A program made the translations under genes and the position numbers. From the NCBI GenBank assembly GCA_004380135.1, contig QXCR01000121.1:26187-90186 (forward strand): a stretch of DNA of 64,000 bases. Reading direction: 5' to 3'. Position 1 is the first letter of the stretch. Each line of letters starts with the position of its first letter. This stretch comes from Stemphylium vesicarium. Taxonomy: Eukaryota; Ascomycota; Dothideomycetes; Pleosporales; Pleosporaceae. The notes under the pieces are model-generated. The model had not been told where the DNA came from. It did not search any database and saw only the letters and a program-made list of their open reading frames with translations. This document shows positions 1 through 11,429 of the stretch, piece by piece.

Positions 1-929
1 CGTAGAGGTGGCGGTATAGCCAATTAATGGCGTCCGAGCCACTATACCCAGAAATAGACGCGTACATGGACAGCACTAGGATATGCAAGTGATCGAGCAG
101 TCGTCGCGCGGCCGGGTGATGTGAGCGTTATCGCGGAGGATTGGCCGAGCAATGCGGGGGAAAGCTCAGCTGCTAAGCGATGGAAGAGCATTGGCAGCAT
201 CAAGAGAGGAAGGTGATGGTGTTCTGGTCTTGTGTCGACCGGAAAAGGTGTTGCGAGTCTGAGAAAGTAGAAGCGTCGTTGAGACTGAGCCTCTATCGAT
301 ATACAAGCCTCTTCTCCACGTGGAGTCGTAGTGGAGATGTGGCCCAGGCATGGCGGGTCGGATGTTGGGGGTTACGGCGGACCGTTACGGGGTATCATGC
401 AGCTGCTTTTCTTCCTCAAGAAAAATTAAATCCCAATAATTTGCAGTCTGGTCAGGACAAATCCAGATGGCATAAGTTGGCATGTTAATAATTTTAGTTC
501 CTCAACATTCACGCGTGCGTTATGTTGTTAGAAGCCAGGTATTCTGGGAAGCCTCCCTACACACGTCGTTGACCAAGTCCCGCACAACCAACTAAGAAAG
601 ACCTTTAATGAGCAATCATTATCTTGAGTCGCGTAGCTTCTCGCAATTGCATGTTTCCAGAGCTCACGATTTGGAAGCATAGTAGTGTTCTAGGGCTATA
701 GTAGGGATGCGAATTCTTACGGGTTCAGTAAACCAAGTATTATATTATATTAAGGTCTCCGCGGCGGACGAACGTCAAGCTGGAGTACATAATTGCCCAA
801 GATACTACAGCTCAATCGGAGCACCAACTCATGTTTTCGGGATATCCGCAACCAAGAGTAAGAGACAAGCGGCGACGACTAAAGTTGGATGTAAGGCGCG
901 GCTACTTGCGAACTTAATCAAGAATAAGA
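1..929. other. No gene recognised; part of a dispersed repeat
   Basis: I see no supported coding region here. Positions 241-370 are a diverged copy of a sequence that recurs at 10618-10740. Positions 700-930 are locally AT-rich and may hold old mobile-element debris, but no protein domain is recognisable. Confidence 0.5.
241..370 (+). repeat. Dispersed repeat, copy 1
   Basis: This stretch and 10618-10740 share long matching blocks in the same orientation, for example ATACAAGCCTCTTCTCCACG here against GTACAAGCCTCTTCTCCACG there, and GGCCCAGGCATGGCGGGTCG in both. The differences include many C/T and A/G transitions and a small indel near position 325. No terminal repeats or coding capacity were found, so its class is unknown. 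Confidence 0.7.
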
Positions 930-1589
930 TTAAGCGATAACTCCAACGCAGAGGTTGGTAGCCGCCCACATGGATGTGCAGTCATCCTTGATCGCAGGGT
1001 CTAATCAAAGGTTAGTTATCATTCTCGTAGCAGTTTCCAGAATGGCGATACTCACTCCACTTAGCAAGATCCTCCAGGCTAACACCAAACTCCTTCTGGA
1101 TAGCCGGGCAGGTCTCGCCGCTCTTCACGAGATGGAACTTGTTGCAGTTGTCCACCATGCCGGCCTGGATGGGCTTTGGTGTCTCGATTCCGTTTGAGGG
1201 CTTCGTGGGCGTAGGGGCATGTCCGGTTACGGAGATACAGGCGTAGTGGTCAGCTAGCAGGTTGGCGCATGTGTCGCCAGCTTTGGGGTTCCAGGCGAGG
1301 AATTCGTCGAGAGTGATGCCTTTGGCGGCTGCGATGTCGACGCAGATGTCGCCGGGCTTTACGAAGTAGTATTCGTCGCAGGTAGATATAATGCCAGGCT
1401 GGAGAGGGGAAGGAATAGTGCCTGGTTGGTAGACAGTAATTTAGTAATTGGTATGGATAGTTTGACCGTTTTGCGGGTTGACTTACCGTTCACGGGGAGG
1501 GTCGCATTGGTAGAGACTGGGTCGGAAAGCTGCAAAGGAGCGCCCATCGCCGCACCGGCGAGAAGCATGCTTGACAAAAAGAGTGACAT
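930..1589 (-). CDS. Secreted two-LysM-domain protein (candidate LysM effector)
   Basis: The model has three exons: 1589-1487, 1421-1056 and 1000-930 (introns 1422-1486 and 1001-1055, both GT-AG), giving 179 residues. The start is followed by a hydrophobic signal peptide of about 16 residues ending in AAMG. Two LysM modules follow at roughly residues 57-104 (YYFVKPGDICVDIA ... LADHYACISV) and 131-178 (FHLVKSGETCPAIQ ... TNLCVGVIA), separated by a Pro/Thr linker. Each module carries the fungal LysM cysteine pattern. There is no membrane anchor and no chitinase domain. LysM effectors of fungal pathogens bind chitin oligomers in the apoplast, blocking host chitin recognition or shielding hyphae; that role is inferred from the family. 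The family call is secure; the pathogenic role is not shown by sequence. Confidence 0.93.
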
Positions 1590-2366
1590 AGTGGGAGTAA
1601 GATAAAAGAGTGGAGTTGTGCGGTATTAATTATTAGTAGCCGATTTTTCGTGAGCCTTGAATATTCTATCTCGAGCGGGCAAGGCGCTCTTATGTACCTC
1701 TGTAGATGGGCTCAACACCTCATCTCACAAAAAGCTATGGCCCCTGAGCTAAACCTCAATCATGGTATTGTACCTTGTATTCGTGATCATCGCATCGGAA
1801 AGTGCTCGGCGCTTACGCGGTCCACGGGTGTAAGACGGTCGAGCAATAACACATTCGAGTCCGAGAAGACCCACTATTTTTCCATCTGGAATAATACAGA
1901 ATTACCATCGTAGTAGACGTAAGTTTGTAACCTAAGAACAACAGAAGCGCATACTTGAACCGGTATTACACATTCAATCCCGAATTGGATGTGCCAAATC
2001 TAGCGAGAAGTTGTGTGAATACCTGAACACCACCACCGGAGAATTGGCAAAGACAACGCATCCGCAGTGAGTGTGAGATGCATGTATCGCCGTGCCGGAC
2101 CTGTTGCGGCGCTTGGCTGCCACTCTAATGAGGATGACCCTCCACTGAGCCCATGAGAGGAGCATGTAAACAAAAGTGCCTTTTGTTTTTGCGTCCTTCT
2201 TCCACCTTGCTCAATTCCTGGCTGCAGCCTTCGTCACATTGTCCGAACATGGAGATATACACCTTGAAGGCTAATCCACTGCACCGCCACGGCTCCATAG
2301 GGTGAATTCCGCGGGCCACATAAGGAAAGGGTATAGACTTCCGCTTCAATATCGTTGCTGGTACAA
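1590..2366. other. Intergenic, nothing recognised
   Basis: This holds the promoter side of the LysM gene. Short open frames on both strands lack ATG starts, domains or splice continuity. Confidence 0.5.
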
Positions 2367-2770
2367 TCATGAGGGTGCCTTCCTTTTTTTCACCTCCCTC
2401 GTTATTTTTCCAAGTGCCGGCATAATGGTGGATTCACCAGCTGTGGCGGTAGGAGTTGCTCTTCCTCCGGTTTCTAGGTGCTGGCAGACGCTGCGAACGA
2501 AATACCTGGCATAACTAGAAGGTCGCCGATTAGCTTCGGTCGCACAAGCTCCATCATATCGCGCTCCTCGATAGCTCTGTTAAGCTGCTTTTCCAAGCTT
2601 GCGTATACACTGCGCGTCAAGCGCCGTGGACCCGTAAAATCGACAACATCGCCCATGATGTCTAATATCGCGCCTTCGATCCCAATGTTGTGTTCAGCTG
2701 TCTTTTCGTGCAATGTCTGAAGAATATCGTCGATGACCTGCATCATGTGCGCTGATTGTGGTGCAGCCAT
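2367..2770 (-). CDS. Small hypothetical protein, helical, basic C-terminus
   Basis: An ATG at 2770 opens a frame rich in alternating charged and aliphatic residues. It includes IDDILQTLHEKTAEH and the segment LEKQLNRAIEERDMMELVRP, which suggests helices or a short coiled coil. Reading straight through gives 98 residues, stopping at 2474. An equally good model removes a 65-nt GT-AG intron (2441-2505) and gives 112 residues ending in the basic tail REVKKRKAPS. No signal peptide, membrane segment or known domain is visible. I do not recognise it. The amino-acid composition looks like real protein, but there is no family support. Confidence 0.38.
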
Positions 2771-3709
2771 TATAGTCCAGCTAGCAAATTAGCGGACATT
2801 TTCGCTCGGCCAGCCTTGATCGAACTCCCCACCCTAACACGAGGTTTGCCTTGTTTTTGTACATTTCCGGCACCCAATCGTCGATTTGTACATTTCATTC
2901 GCATGAAATCGCATGTGACGTTGATGTGGCAGCACCCTTCCTACGCAGACAGGTATCCAATGGCCCGGCCTTCTTTTGACAGCACATTTACCTAGGGTGT
3001 TTATTCAATAAGTCCATGTCTCATATAAACACTTCTGTTCTGCATTGGGAAAATTGGACAGCCTGCGTGCCCAAATTTATTACCAGTTCAGCGTGCATTG
3101 GACGTAATTGCAATAGTACCTAGGTGATGGGCGCCCCCATGCTTGTTCTTCCAGCCGTCCCGAGAAACCTCCACAGGGCCAACGATTTTCACATGAGCCG
3201 CAACGATATGCAAAGGCGTATCTTCATTTGAAAAGCAAAAGAAAGTTCTAGTCCAATCAATGTACAAACCAACGTTCTAGCGATAGTCATTCGGCTTGCG
3301 CGAAACCAGAACAGACAGTCCTGGTTGAGGACTGACAGCATGAGCGCGTATTATACAACCTCATGTCTTTCAAGTTGAGCTCGACGCTCACTGCCCCAAT
3401 CCTTTGCACCGATCCTTCAGCCTGGAAAGCGATATGAGCATGAAGAAAACCTTTTACAGTAAGCGCTTCGTGGGAAGGGAAGCGCTGGTACGCCGCTCTC
3501 ATGCATTTTGCCACGGTGTCTAAGCATGTGAGCCCACACCAACGCTGACCAAACTGCTCGTAAAGCGGCAGGACCCGTGTTGTCGGCAAGTGTTCATTTA
3601 TTTTCGCGCTGTTTGTCATTTTGCCTTGCATTTCACCACTGCTTATGCTGCTGCAATACGACATCGAACCATACTTGTTCAATCTTTGAAGTCAATCCTT
3701 TGTTTTGCT
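2771..3709. other. Intergenic, nothing recognised
   Basis: No supported gene. It separates two divergent genes and presumably carries both promoters. Confidence 0.5.
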
Positions 3710-4693
3710 ATGGCTCGCCTTGCAACCTGTGTCCTGGTCACTAGACTACTTACATGCGTGTCTGGTCCTATGGAGTTCATCAACCCGCCCCCTTTTGGAA
3801 CTGTTGGCGACATGAGTAACAGTCCCAAGTACTCGGTCGGTGATCTAGTCAACGTTGTCTGGACTCCAGGCGAAGAAGGAAGTGCTCTCTCGTTATGTCT
3901 ATACCAGCAGAATGAGACAGATGGAGTGTGTTTCGAAGGCATGGAGTACCTGACCCGTAAGACAAGTCACCCCGCTTTTCAGATTTACCCGTAGTCAAGC
4001 TAACCTTCGAGATCAGAGAACGCTCTAGAAATCACCAAATACAGCTGGCTTGTCGGAACGAGAAAGAATCTTACACTGTCAAACTTACTCTGTCTCAGTG
4101 TCTTCCAAGATGGAAAGGGCCCCTCGAACTCAAACAGCCACTACTCCTACATTGAGTCGAACCAGGTTGAAGAAGCTGCCCCGTTATTGTCTTCAGTGAG
4201 CTCCTCAACAACGACATCGACTCAAGTGTCCACTCCAGTAGCGACCACAACACCAACAGGCTCCAACACACCAAGTGCCGAAACCAGTGCATCATCAGTG
4301 AGCAACCCAACCAACAGTGCCACAAACGCACCGAACCTCTCCAATCAATAAATTCCTTCAGACGGCCTTTCCCTAGGCGCCAAAATCCGTCTCGGCGTAG
4401 GAATTCCTGTCGCTCTCATCACTGGGCTCGTAGCAGGTTGGCTACTATTCCGCCGACAGAAGAAGCGAAATGCCTTGGTCCACGAACTCCCCTCTGTTCA
4501 GACCGAACAGTACAAGTACTATAACAACCGCTACGGTAGCCATCACGGTTCCAGCATGCACGAAGCGCCACCAAAGTCACCAGTAGAGGTGGGGCGGCAG
4601 ACACCCGCGCAGGGTCTCAACACATGGGAAGGCCCGCCTCAGGAAAAGTCTGTTGATTCAACTATACCTGCGATGGTGCGGTACGAGATGTGA
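3710..4693 (+). CDS. Mid2-like single-pass surface protein, interrupted by an in-frame TAA or a very short intron
   Basis: An ATG at 3710 starts a signal peptide (MARLATCVLVTRLLTCVSG). A lumenal domain of a type common in filamentous ascomycetes follows (EFINPPPFG, YSVGDLVNVVWTPGEEG), then a GT-AG intron at 3957-4016. Exon 2 continues with YSWLVGTRKNLTLSN and a Ser/Thr-rich stalk. In that same frame a TAA lies at 4349-4351, directly before DGLSLGAKIRLGVGIPVALI, a transmembrane segment, and a cytoplasmic tail ending at 4693. Family members normally have stalk, membrane helix and tail in one chain. So either the TAA is a nonsense mutation that releases a soluble form, or a 45-nt intron (4317-4361, GTGCCA...TTCAG, in phase) removes it. 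Function is unknown; a cell-wall or sensing role is only inference. Confidence 0.7.
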
Positions 4694-5842
4694 GCTGGCC
4701 CCCCATCTAACGCACTGTTACCGTCTAGCAGTAGAACTATCCTTGAGCTACGACTATATGTAATGATACCATACTATTAAGAACAGGTGGCTGCTGAGTT
4801 CATCTTGTGGGGAGGCGTGATGAGGAAAGACGTAATGATTCGACGAGCAGAGTGTAGAGTATTTGGAAACTGGGTAGAGGTAGAGACCAAAGCCGTTCTT
4901 CCCTCCAACAATGAGATATTCTTCCACTTCTCCGCTCTTTACATTATCATTCTAGAAGAATGTCAAGCGGAATTGCTTGGGATGAATCATGTCCATTGGT
5001 CTATCTATCGCGAGCGGCAGCCTATATGAGGCTTGCCGGTTAAGAGCAAACAGATGGACAAAGGCAGATAGAACAAAGATGGGATGGAACAATGGGGCAA
5101 ACAGCAATCAGCTGTACAGATCGGAAGCTTCCCGGCTCCTTACCGGAGCTCCGGCTGACAAAGAAGCTTATATCAGCCAGGAACAAAACATTATACGCGA
5201 TAAGCCTATTCTATACCCGATCGTAAATGTTAATATAAACTACACGCTCGCTAAGCGGCTTTGCTTCTTGTAAGTGTGCTCAAAGTGTTATTCGATCCAA
5301 AAAATGGGAATAACAAGACTTACGGAACGAGTAGCTATCCTGTTACTCTGCGATAGGTTTACCACGCAGCCTACTTTCGGCCGGTAATGTCGAGCGGCTA
5401 GATTCTCGTAACGTGCGGTGCGTGGAAGAACCACTGTTCCCTTTGTGAATAAAACTCCTGGTCTAGTTACTAGACTGAACGCTGAAATCTTGAACAAGTA
5501 GACGGTTAATAAGAAAACCGTGTTCACGCCCGTAATGCGCCTAATTCTGTGCCCGTGCAGCTTAGTCTTGATCATTTAAAGTCTCGCCGGCTTCTAGTCA
5601 GGAGGCGCTCGGCCGCTAGTCTATGATTGGCTGCCTTCCACCGAACCATATTCAGATTTCACGGCCCATTGGACGATCTCCACACCCCAGATCTATCGGC
5701 CCTCCAACATCCCCGCTATCGCTCACCTTCAGCCTCCTCTTCTTTTCCCCCATTCCCTTTTTTCGCATACATGTCATGTAATTACTTCAACCCTTACACC
5801 ATCAAGCTAAGTTGATACAAGCACTCATAAGCTCGTGCAACA
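4694..5842. other. Intergenic, partly AT-rich, nothing recognised
   Basis: Short frames on both strands (around 4990-5270 and 5290-5575) have no ATG-supported or domain-supported model. The stretch 5160-5600 is richer in A/T than its surroundings and could be degraded mobile DNA. Confidence 0.45.
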
Positions 5843-7896
5843 ATGGGTCTCGGCATCCTCTCTGACCATGCACTCGAACGGGTCCCTGGGACCGCGCAGG
5901 TATTTGAAGGCGAGCAGCGGAGGGAAGTAGAAAGAACCGCAGGGAGTAGGATAGGGAGGCCAGACTTGAAGTACGATAAAACTGGGAAAATATTGCTTGT
6001 TCCGCAGCCGAGTGATGATCCGAACGATCCGCTTGTATGTTCTTTGAACCTTCCAGTCTCGAGCAAAGCTAAGATAAATGCGCAAGGCTGACTGGTATGT
6101 TCACAGAATTGGTCCCTCCGTCGCCGCGACATCATTCTCCTTCTTCTGTCCCTCATATCAGTCATCGCAAGCACCCTCTCCCCTATCCTCGCCGCCAACA
6201 CTATCTCCCTCGCCATCTACTTCGGTCGCGACCTAACCGACATGGCTCTATTGACCGGCTACCACCTCTTGGGTGTCGGTGTTGCCGGCTTTCTTTTCGT
6301 GCCGTCAGCGCGTATCTGGGGAAAACGACATGTGTATCTTCTAGGCAACGTGCTGGTAGTTGTGAGCTGTGTGTGGGGTGGTGCGATAGGAAATCATTAT
6401 GCTGGGTTTCTGTGGGCGAGGGTGTTTCAAGGCGTGGGGCTGGCACCATTTGAGGCGCTTGTTAATGGTGAGTTTTAATCGTTGCAAAGCGTAGATACCT
6501 CCGAATCCTGCTTCAAGCGTACACTAACTTTGCACCTCGACCTACAGCTAGTGTTGGCGACATGTATCACGTACACGAGCGGGGAGTCCGCATGGCGCTG
6601 TCAAACTTCTGCGTCTTCGGAGGCTCGTTTCTTACGCCAGTCTTGGTAGGAGTGATCGCAGATCGAATCGGGTACCAGTGGACATTCTATTTTGTCGCCA
6701 TATTCGCGGGCATCATGCTACCCCTGGTCATACTTTTCGTCCCGGAAACGGCGTTCAGGAGGGAAGAGAAATTCGACATCGACACAATGGGGAACTTGCT
6801 GGTGCTGGATGGAGAAGAGATGAAAATGCTGGGGAATAAATACTCGAGTATTACATCAGTTGAACACGAAGCAGCTGGAAATACGGTTAAAATCGGAGCT
6901 GGAGACTCTCCTGATCAGCAGCCGGTCGGTGGTTCGCCACGCAAAGCTACTTTCCTCGAAAGTATCATGCCGTTCAATGGGCGGAAGACAGATGAGCGGT
7001 ATCTGCACCTCCTTCTGCGGCCTTTCGCACTGTTCTTACATCCGGGTATATTATGGGCTTGTCTAATCCAGGGCACCCTAATCGGCTTCACGGTCCTCAT
7101 CGGTGTTACGCTTGCAGCGATTATGCTTGGTCCACCGCTTTGGTTTGGAGAAGTTGAAACAGGATATATGTAAGCTTCCTCCCTACCCCCCTCTTCCCAC
7201 TCTTTCATTCACCCCTTTTCTATCTTGCGCCCACATGTTTTAACTCCATACCCCGCGTAGGTATACAGGCGCCTTCATCGGTGCACTCCTCGGCTTCGCC
7301 CTCACCGGCATGATCAGCGACTGGTCCGCCAACCTGCTCACACGCCTCAACAACGGCGTATACGAACCAGAATTCCGCATGGTGCTCGTAATCCCACAAC
7401 TCATACTGGGTTGCGCTGGCATCTACGGCTTTGGCTGGACTAGCGCAGATGCGGGGACGTACGGGTGGTTCTGGCCTGATTTCTTCTTCGCGCTCGTAGT
7501 TATGGGTATGGTGTGTGGCGCTGTTGCCAGTGCGCTATACATTGTCGATGCGCATCGTAAGTCTCCAAGATTGTGTCATGCTTTGAGATACTGACGTGCG
7601 TAGGTGGCATATCCATCGAGGCTTTCACGTGCCTCCTCGTTTTCAAGAATGTGTTCTCCTTCGGCCTGACATTCAAGGGCTTCGACTGGGTCGTTGATGC
7701 TGGACGACGGAATGGACAAGGTGGTGGCGGGGGGATCAAGGACCTTTTTGTCGCCGTCGGGAGTGTGCAAGTCGCCATTTGTGCATTGACGATTCCGATG
7801 TACATTTTTGGCAAGAAGAGCCGCAGTTTCTTCCACCGCTATAATGTTTTCTTTGCGGTGACGGATTGGGTTGCGGATAAATTGACATTTTGGTGA
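5843..7896 (+). CDS. Major facilitator superfamily transporter, DHA1-like
   Basis: Five exons are in phase: 5843-6034, 6107-6467, 6548-7169, 7261-7556 and 7604-7896. All introns are GT-AG, and the protein is 587 residues. The order is a hydrophilic N-terminus of about 70 residues (PDLKYDKTGKILLVPQPSDD), six membrane helices (TLSPILAANTISLAIYFG; GYHLLGVGVAGFLFVPSARI, an MFS loop region; RVFQGVGLAPFEALV), a long cytoplasmic loop at about residues 250-330, and six more helices. The length and the FGRDLTDMALLTGYHLLGVG region match fungal proton-coupled drug and small-molecule exporters of the DHA1 group. The substrate cannot be read from sequence. No biosynthetic neighbour suggests a metabolite. 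The fold call is confident; subfamily and substrate are not. Confidence 0.93.
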
Positions 7897-8690
7897 GAGA
7901 TTGTCAAAAGGCTGTTATTGGAGATGCTCGCTATAGGCTTATTAATGTGAAATTCAACCCCTACATTATCTTCTAGGCCTGAGTGATGATGCGGAAAAGT
8001 GGCCATCGGCTGTAGTGATTACTTCGCCAAACGCCAGCGACTCCCGCTGGTACGATATCCTCCTCAACATCCGCAAGGAAGTACCGTCGCGCCAACGTTC
8101 GAGGTCTAGCTCCTTATGGTGGGTCGAACCCACAGCCTAAAGAGGTAGCCTGTGCGTAGTAGCTCGGGCCCGTACGTTCCCAGGAACATCAAAGTGCGAT
8201 CCTCCGCCTCGATAGCTCTATACGCAGGATCTCTCACTTTTTACTCAACTCAACCATTGCACTCCTCGATGAAAGGAACTTCTTCGGATCGCAGTCATCA
8301 AGACTCGCAAGTTAATTGACACTATGCCTAACGAAAGCCCCAAAAAGAAAGCGAACCCCGAATAAAAACGGTCCTCCCAAGTCATCCTTGCGATTGATGA
8401 CCATATTCGACATCGAGAGACTATACAGCAAGATTCGACCGCACGACGAGCTGGACGTTGGGGACAGTAAATGCAGTTTTGATATTTATTAAGAGTTATG
8501 AATAATTAGTCCTGCTGAGGGCGAAGAAATTTTAGAGATGTAGGGTTTTACTACGGACAAGCCAGGCCATGTCCTCGGCAACTCAGGAAGCGTTCTGATC
8601 CACGACGCGTCGAGTGCATGGCCAGAGCACTGCTCGGAGCATCGGGCGCTGGTCAAGTGTCTAGCAGCGTACAGAAATAACCGTGCTCTC
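7897..8690. other. Intergenic, nothing recognised
   Basis: This lies between the ends of two convergent genes. A perfect short inverted repeat (GTGGGTTCGACCCAC in either orientation, near 8130) looks like a tRNA T-arm, but no complete tRNA can be folded around it. Confidence 0.5.
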
Positions 8691-9339
8691 CTACAAAACA
8701 GCGAGCAATCCAAGCATGGCAGCCCCAAGGCCAACACCAGCACCTGCAGCCTGGTAGGGCGCTGCTCCAGTGCTGTCAGCCGCCGGTGCGGAAGTTTGGG
8801 AGGCGCCTCCTGAAGTGGAAGAGACGCTTCCTGAAGCGGTTCCTGAAGCGGTCGTAGAGGCGCTGTTAGTCGCTGAAGCGCTGGTGGAGTTGCCTGCAGA
8901 AGGTGTAGCGCTGCCAGATGGGGTCGCGCTGGCGGAAGGAGTTGCGCTTCCAGATGGGCACGTGGGTTGTGTGTTAACATCGATATTCTGAAGCTTGCAC
9001 AGTTGGACGGCGAACTCAGTAGTTGCTACAAGACATGTTAGCTAGCGCAGGATGCGAAATCGCAAGCGACTCACCTTGGATATCCGACTGCGAGCATGTA
9101 TCAAACACACAGCAAGACACAGCGTCGATTGCACTGCTACCGCAAATGCATGCAATGTCGGCAATACCACAGCTGCCCAAGTTGCCCCCGAAGCACGTTT
9201 GCTACGATCTTCGTTAGATACCACTCGCCAATAGTCATTGTCAATTACTCACAGCACATGTCGGGATCTGATCAAGAAGACCTTGGGCCAGAGCTGTAGA
9301 GCTGAACGCAGCGACTGCGGCAATGATGGAGAAGCGCAT
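8691..9339 (-). CDS. CFEM-domain protein with Ser/Thr-rich stalk and GPI-type C-terminus
   Basis: Three exons (9339-9253, 9201-9075, 9025-8691; GT-AG introns) encode 182 residues. A signal peptide of about 19 residues ends ALAQ. The CFEM domain spans about residues 20-82, with cysteines at 28, 32, 40, 47, 49, 59, 60, 65 and 81 and the Asp at 44 before the CxC pair (IADIACIC), the residue that in known CFEM proteins helps bind heme iron. A Ser/Thr/Ala/Gly-rich repetitive stalk follows, with SGSA- and GTASGS-type units, then a hydrophobic C-terminal tail (GVGLGAAMLGLLAVL) typical of GPI attachment. CFEM proteins serve in heme or iron capture, wall structure or host interaction. Which applies here is not determinable. 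Confidence 0.94.
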
Positions 9340-11077
9340 ATTGGCGAACTTTTGTTAACTCGGAAGCGGCTGTGATATGAGAAACAAGGATAGAAATGTG
9401 CTTTTTAGACTACTGAGACGAGAAGGAATGGACGAGGGGAATCGCCGGTTTTTTAAAGGTATTCCCGGACCTATGGCAGAACTCAAGGCGTTTCCATTGG
9501 GCAGGCCTCTTTGCGCCCCCAATACTCGGTTGCATATAACAGAGCCGCGTCGGTGGAAGTTCCAGCTGACGCCTCATCTCGACAAGACCAGGAGAGAGAC
9601 TTTGGACTTACGATGGCTTCCAATCGAGACTGCTGCATCATTCTTAGCTTCTACCTGATTGGCTGGTCGTTCCATCATCTGACTTTCTGATTGGTGGGCT
9701 TATCGACATTCAGGCCGATCTGCAGGTTGGGTTCTTGATCGGTCGTGCACGTCCCCAAAAGTGACACGTGCGAAACCTGGATCCATGAATAAGAACTACG
9801 CCGTCCATGGTTTACTGCTGACAAGTCTGCTAATTGGTATTGCCGTACTCGAAAGCGGCAGAATGAAACAACCGGTACATTCTGTTTGTACCCGAGAACG
9901 GGCCGATGAAACATAGACTGATGGCACGTCGTCAAGTGTGAAACTGTGCAGGAAAGGAGGTTGGAGAAGTTGTTAACTCTAGGACCACAGGATGCAACAA
10001 AGTCAAGTCACCCTCGCAGAACAACGTGAATGCAAACGACTGCATGCTTGCTAGCTCTACTTCTGGTGATGGCTGCGATCTTCAATCGCAATCTTAATCA
10101 CGGTATTTCTCCGAAAGCTTCGGCCCCAAAGCCTCGCCAAGGCCGGTTCTGATGGCATGAAGAGTCTAAAATCTTACTGTTAAGATCTTTAGCAACCGGT
10201 ACAATGAACTGAGTCGCCTTTATCATCGTTGTTTGCTAGAACGCTCGTTGCCAAAGTATTGCAGGCAGTTCTTGTAGGAGAGGCTGTCGGCGATCCAAGC
10301 TTCTGCGGCGAACGCTCCGTCTCGTTCAGCTCACGAAGTGTTGTCAACTTACAGACTTCCGGTAATGCCCTTGCAGTTCCTAGGTCGTCGGCGTGTAGTT
10401 CGGTGCACTGTCATTGAATTCTATAGAGTATTGGTGGAGTAAAGTGAGTGGGAAGTAGAGGTAGATATTCAAAGTTCGCATTAGATGTGATAGGTGACCT
10501 ACGCGGTGCAATACTACACCTAAAGGCATACATTCGTCTGCATCCACATTGTGCTACCACTTTGCACAAAATCTACATCCCTACGTTCGAAGGTGACGCA
10601 TAAGTGTTAGATCCTTGGAAAAAGTATCGCGAGTTCAAGAAAGTAGAAGTGTCGATCAGACGGAGTCTCTATCGACGTACAAGCCTCTTCTCCACGTGGT
10701 GATGTGATGTGGCCCAGGCATGGCGGGTCGAATGGTGGGGGTGGCCGTTGTCGCGCATCCTTTGCCCTCCCGCACATTGTCGCAACCCGCCCGCCGGCGG
10801 CCTCGCCAGCGAACTGGCCACCAGGCGGAAATGATTCCTATACCACGAACGTAGCGCACTCCGACATCGCTCCCTTGTGCATGCACCAAGTCACACTATA
10901 TAAGGACGACTTGCGCATTTGAGTTGAAGAGGTAAATATCGCTTTTGATTGCAGCATGTGCTAGAAGAATATGCCAAAGGACCCCATCCCAATGCCTATT
11001 AATACCGTCGATGAAAATTCGTAAAGTCATAAAAACGCCTTTCGCCATTGCAACCCACAGTTCAGCGTCGCACGACC
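9340..11077. other. Intergenic; carries the second copy of the dispersed repeat
   Basis: No supported gene. Positions 10618-10740 repeat the sequence seen at 241-370. A good TATA-like element (TATATAAGG) is present near 10895, but no plus-strand gene follows it. Confidence 0.5.
10618..10740 (+). repeat. Dispersed repeat, copy 2
   Basis: This is a diverged copy of 241-370, aligned from the GGAAAAAGT block through GGCCCAGGCATGGCGGGTCG. Beyond both ends the two copies lose similarity. Confidence 0.7.
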
Positions 11078-11429
11078 TCAAATCGCACGTAACGACTCCG
11101 CTTCCGACATACTTGAGCCGGATGAACGCCTAGGCGCAAGCTGGCAATCCGCCTCAGCGAGCGCGGCCTGCATTGAGAAGCCGAAAGTGGCAGCGAGGTA
11201 TTGCGCATAGCGCATGCGGTACGCCTGCGCAGGGTCCTCTTTCGGCTTGAGAAGCTCCTTCTTCTGTAATGAAAGACCTGCTGGAGAGATTAGACTGGAG
11301 GTTTTAGTTTGGTTGATCAAATATACCCGATGCGGGATGGAGAACTATTGAAGGCGTGGTGGTAGGCGACAAGGTGGGTGAAGATGAAGCTGACGAAGCA
11401 GCAGACGAGTTGAATGGAAGAGCAGGCAT
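11078..11429 (-). CDS. Small conserved-looking hypothetical protein
   Basis: An ATG at 11429 opens exon 1 (11429-11327). A 46-nt GT-AG intron (11281-11326) restores phase into exon 2 (11280-11078), giving 101 residues. The N-terminus is Ser/Pro/Thr-rich and ends in HPASG. The second part (EDPAQAYRMRYAQYLAATFG) reads like a short amphipathic helical motif. No signal peptide or membrane segment is visible. The composition and the clean splice make a real gene likely. I recall similar Ser-rich small fungal proteins with an AQAYRMRYAQYLA-type helix but cannot name a function. Confidence 0.6.

Noticed and set aside
707..940. AT-rich frame as a transposon protein fragment
   Set aside because: No retrotransposon or transposase motif is visible, and its end overlaps the splice-supported LysM gene on the other strand.
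8120..8150. tRNA-like T-arm (GGGTTCGACCC) on the minus strand
   Set aside because: The loop is too short for a canonical T-arm, and no acceptor, D-arm or anticodon arm pairs around it.
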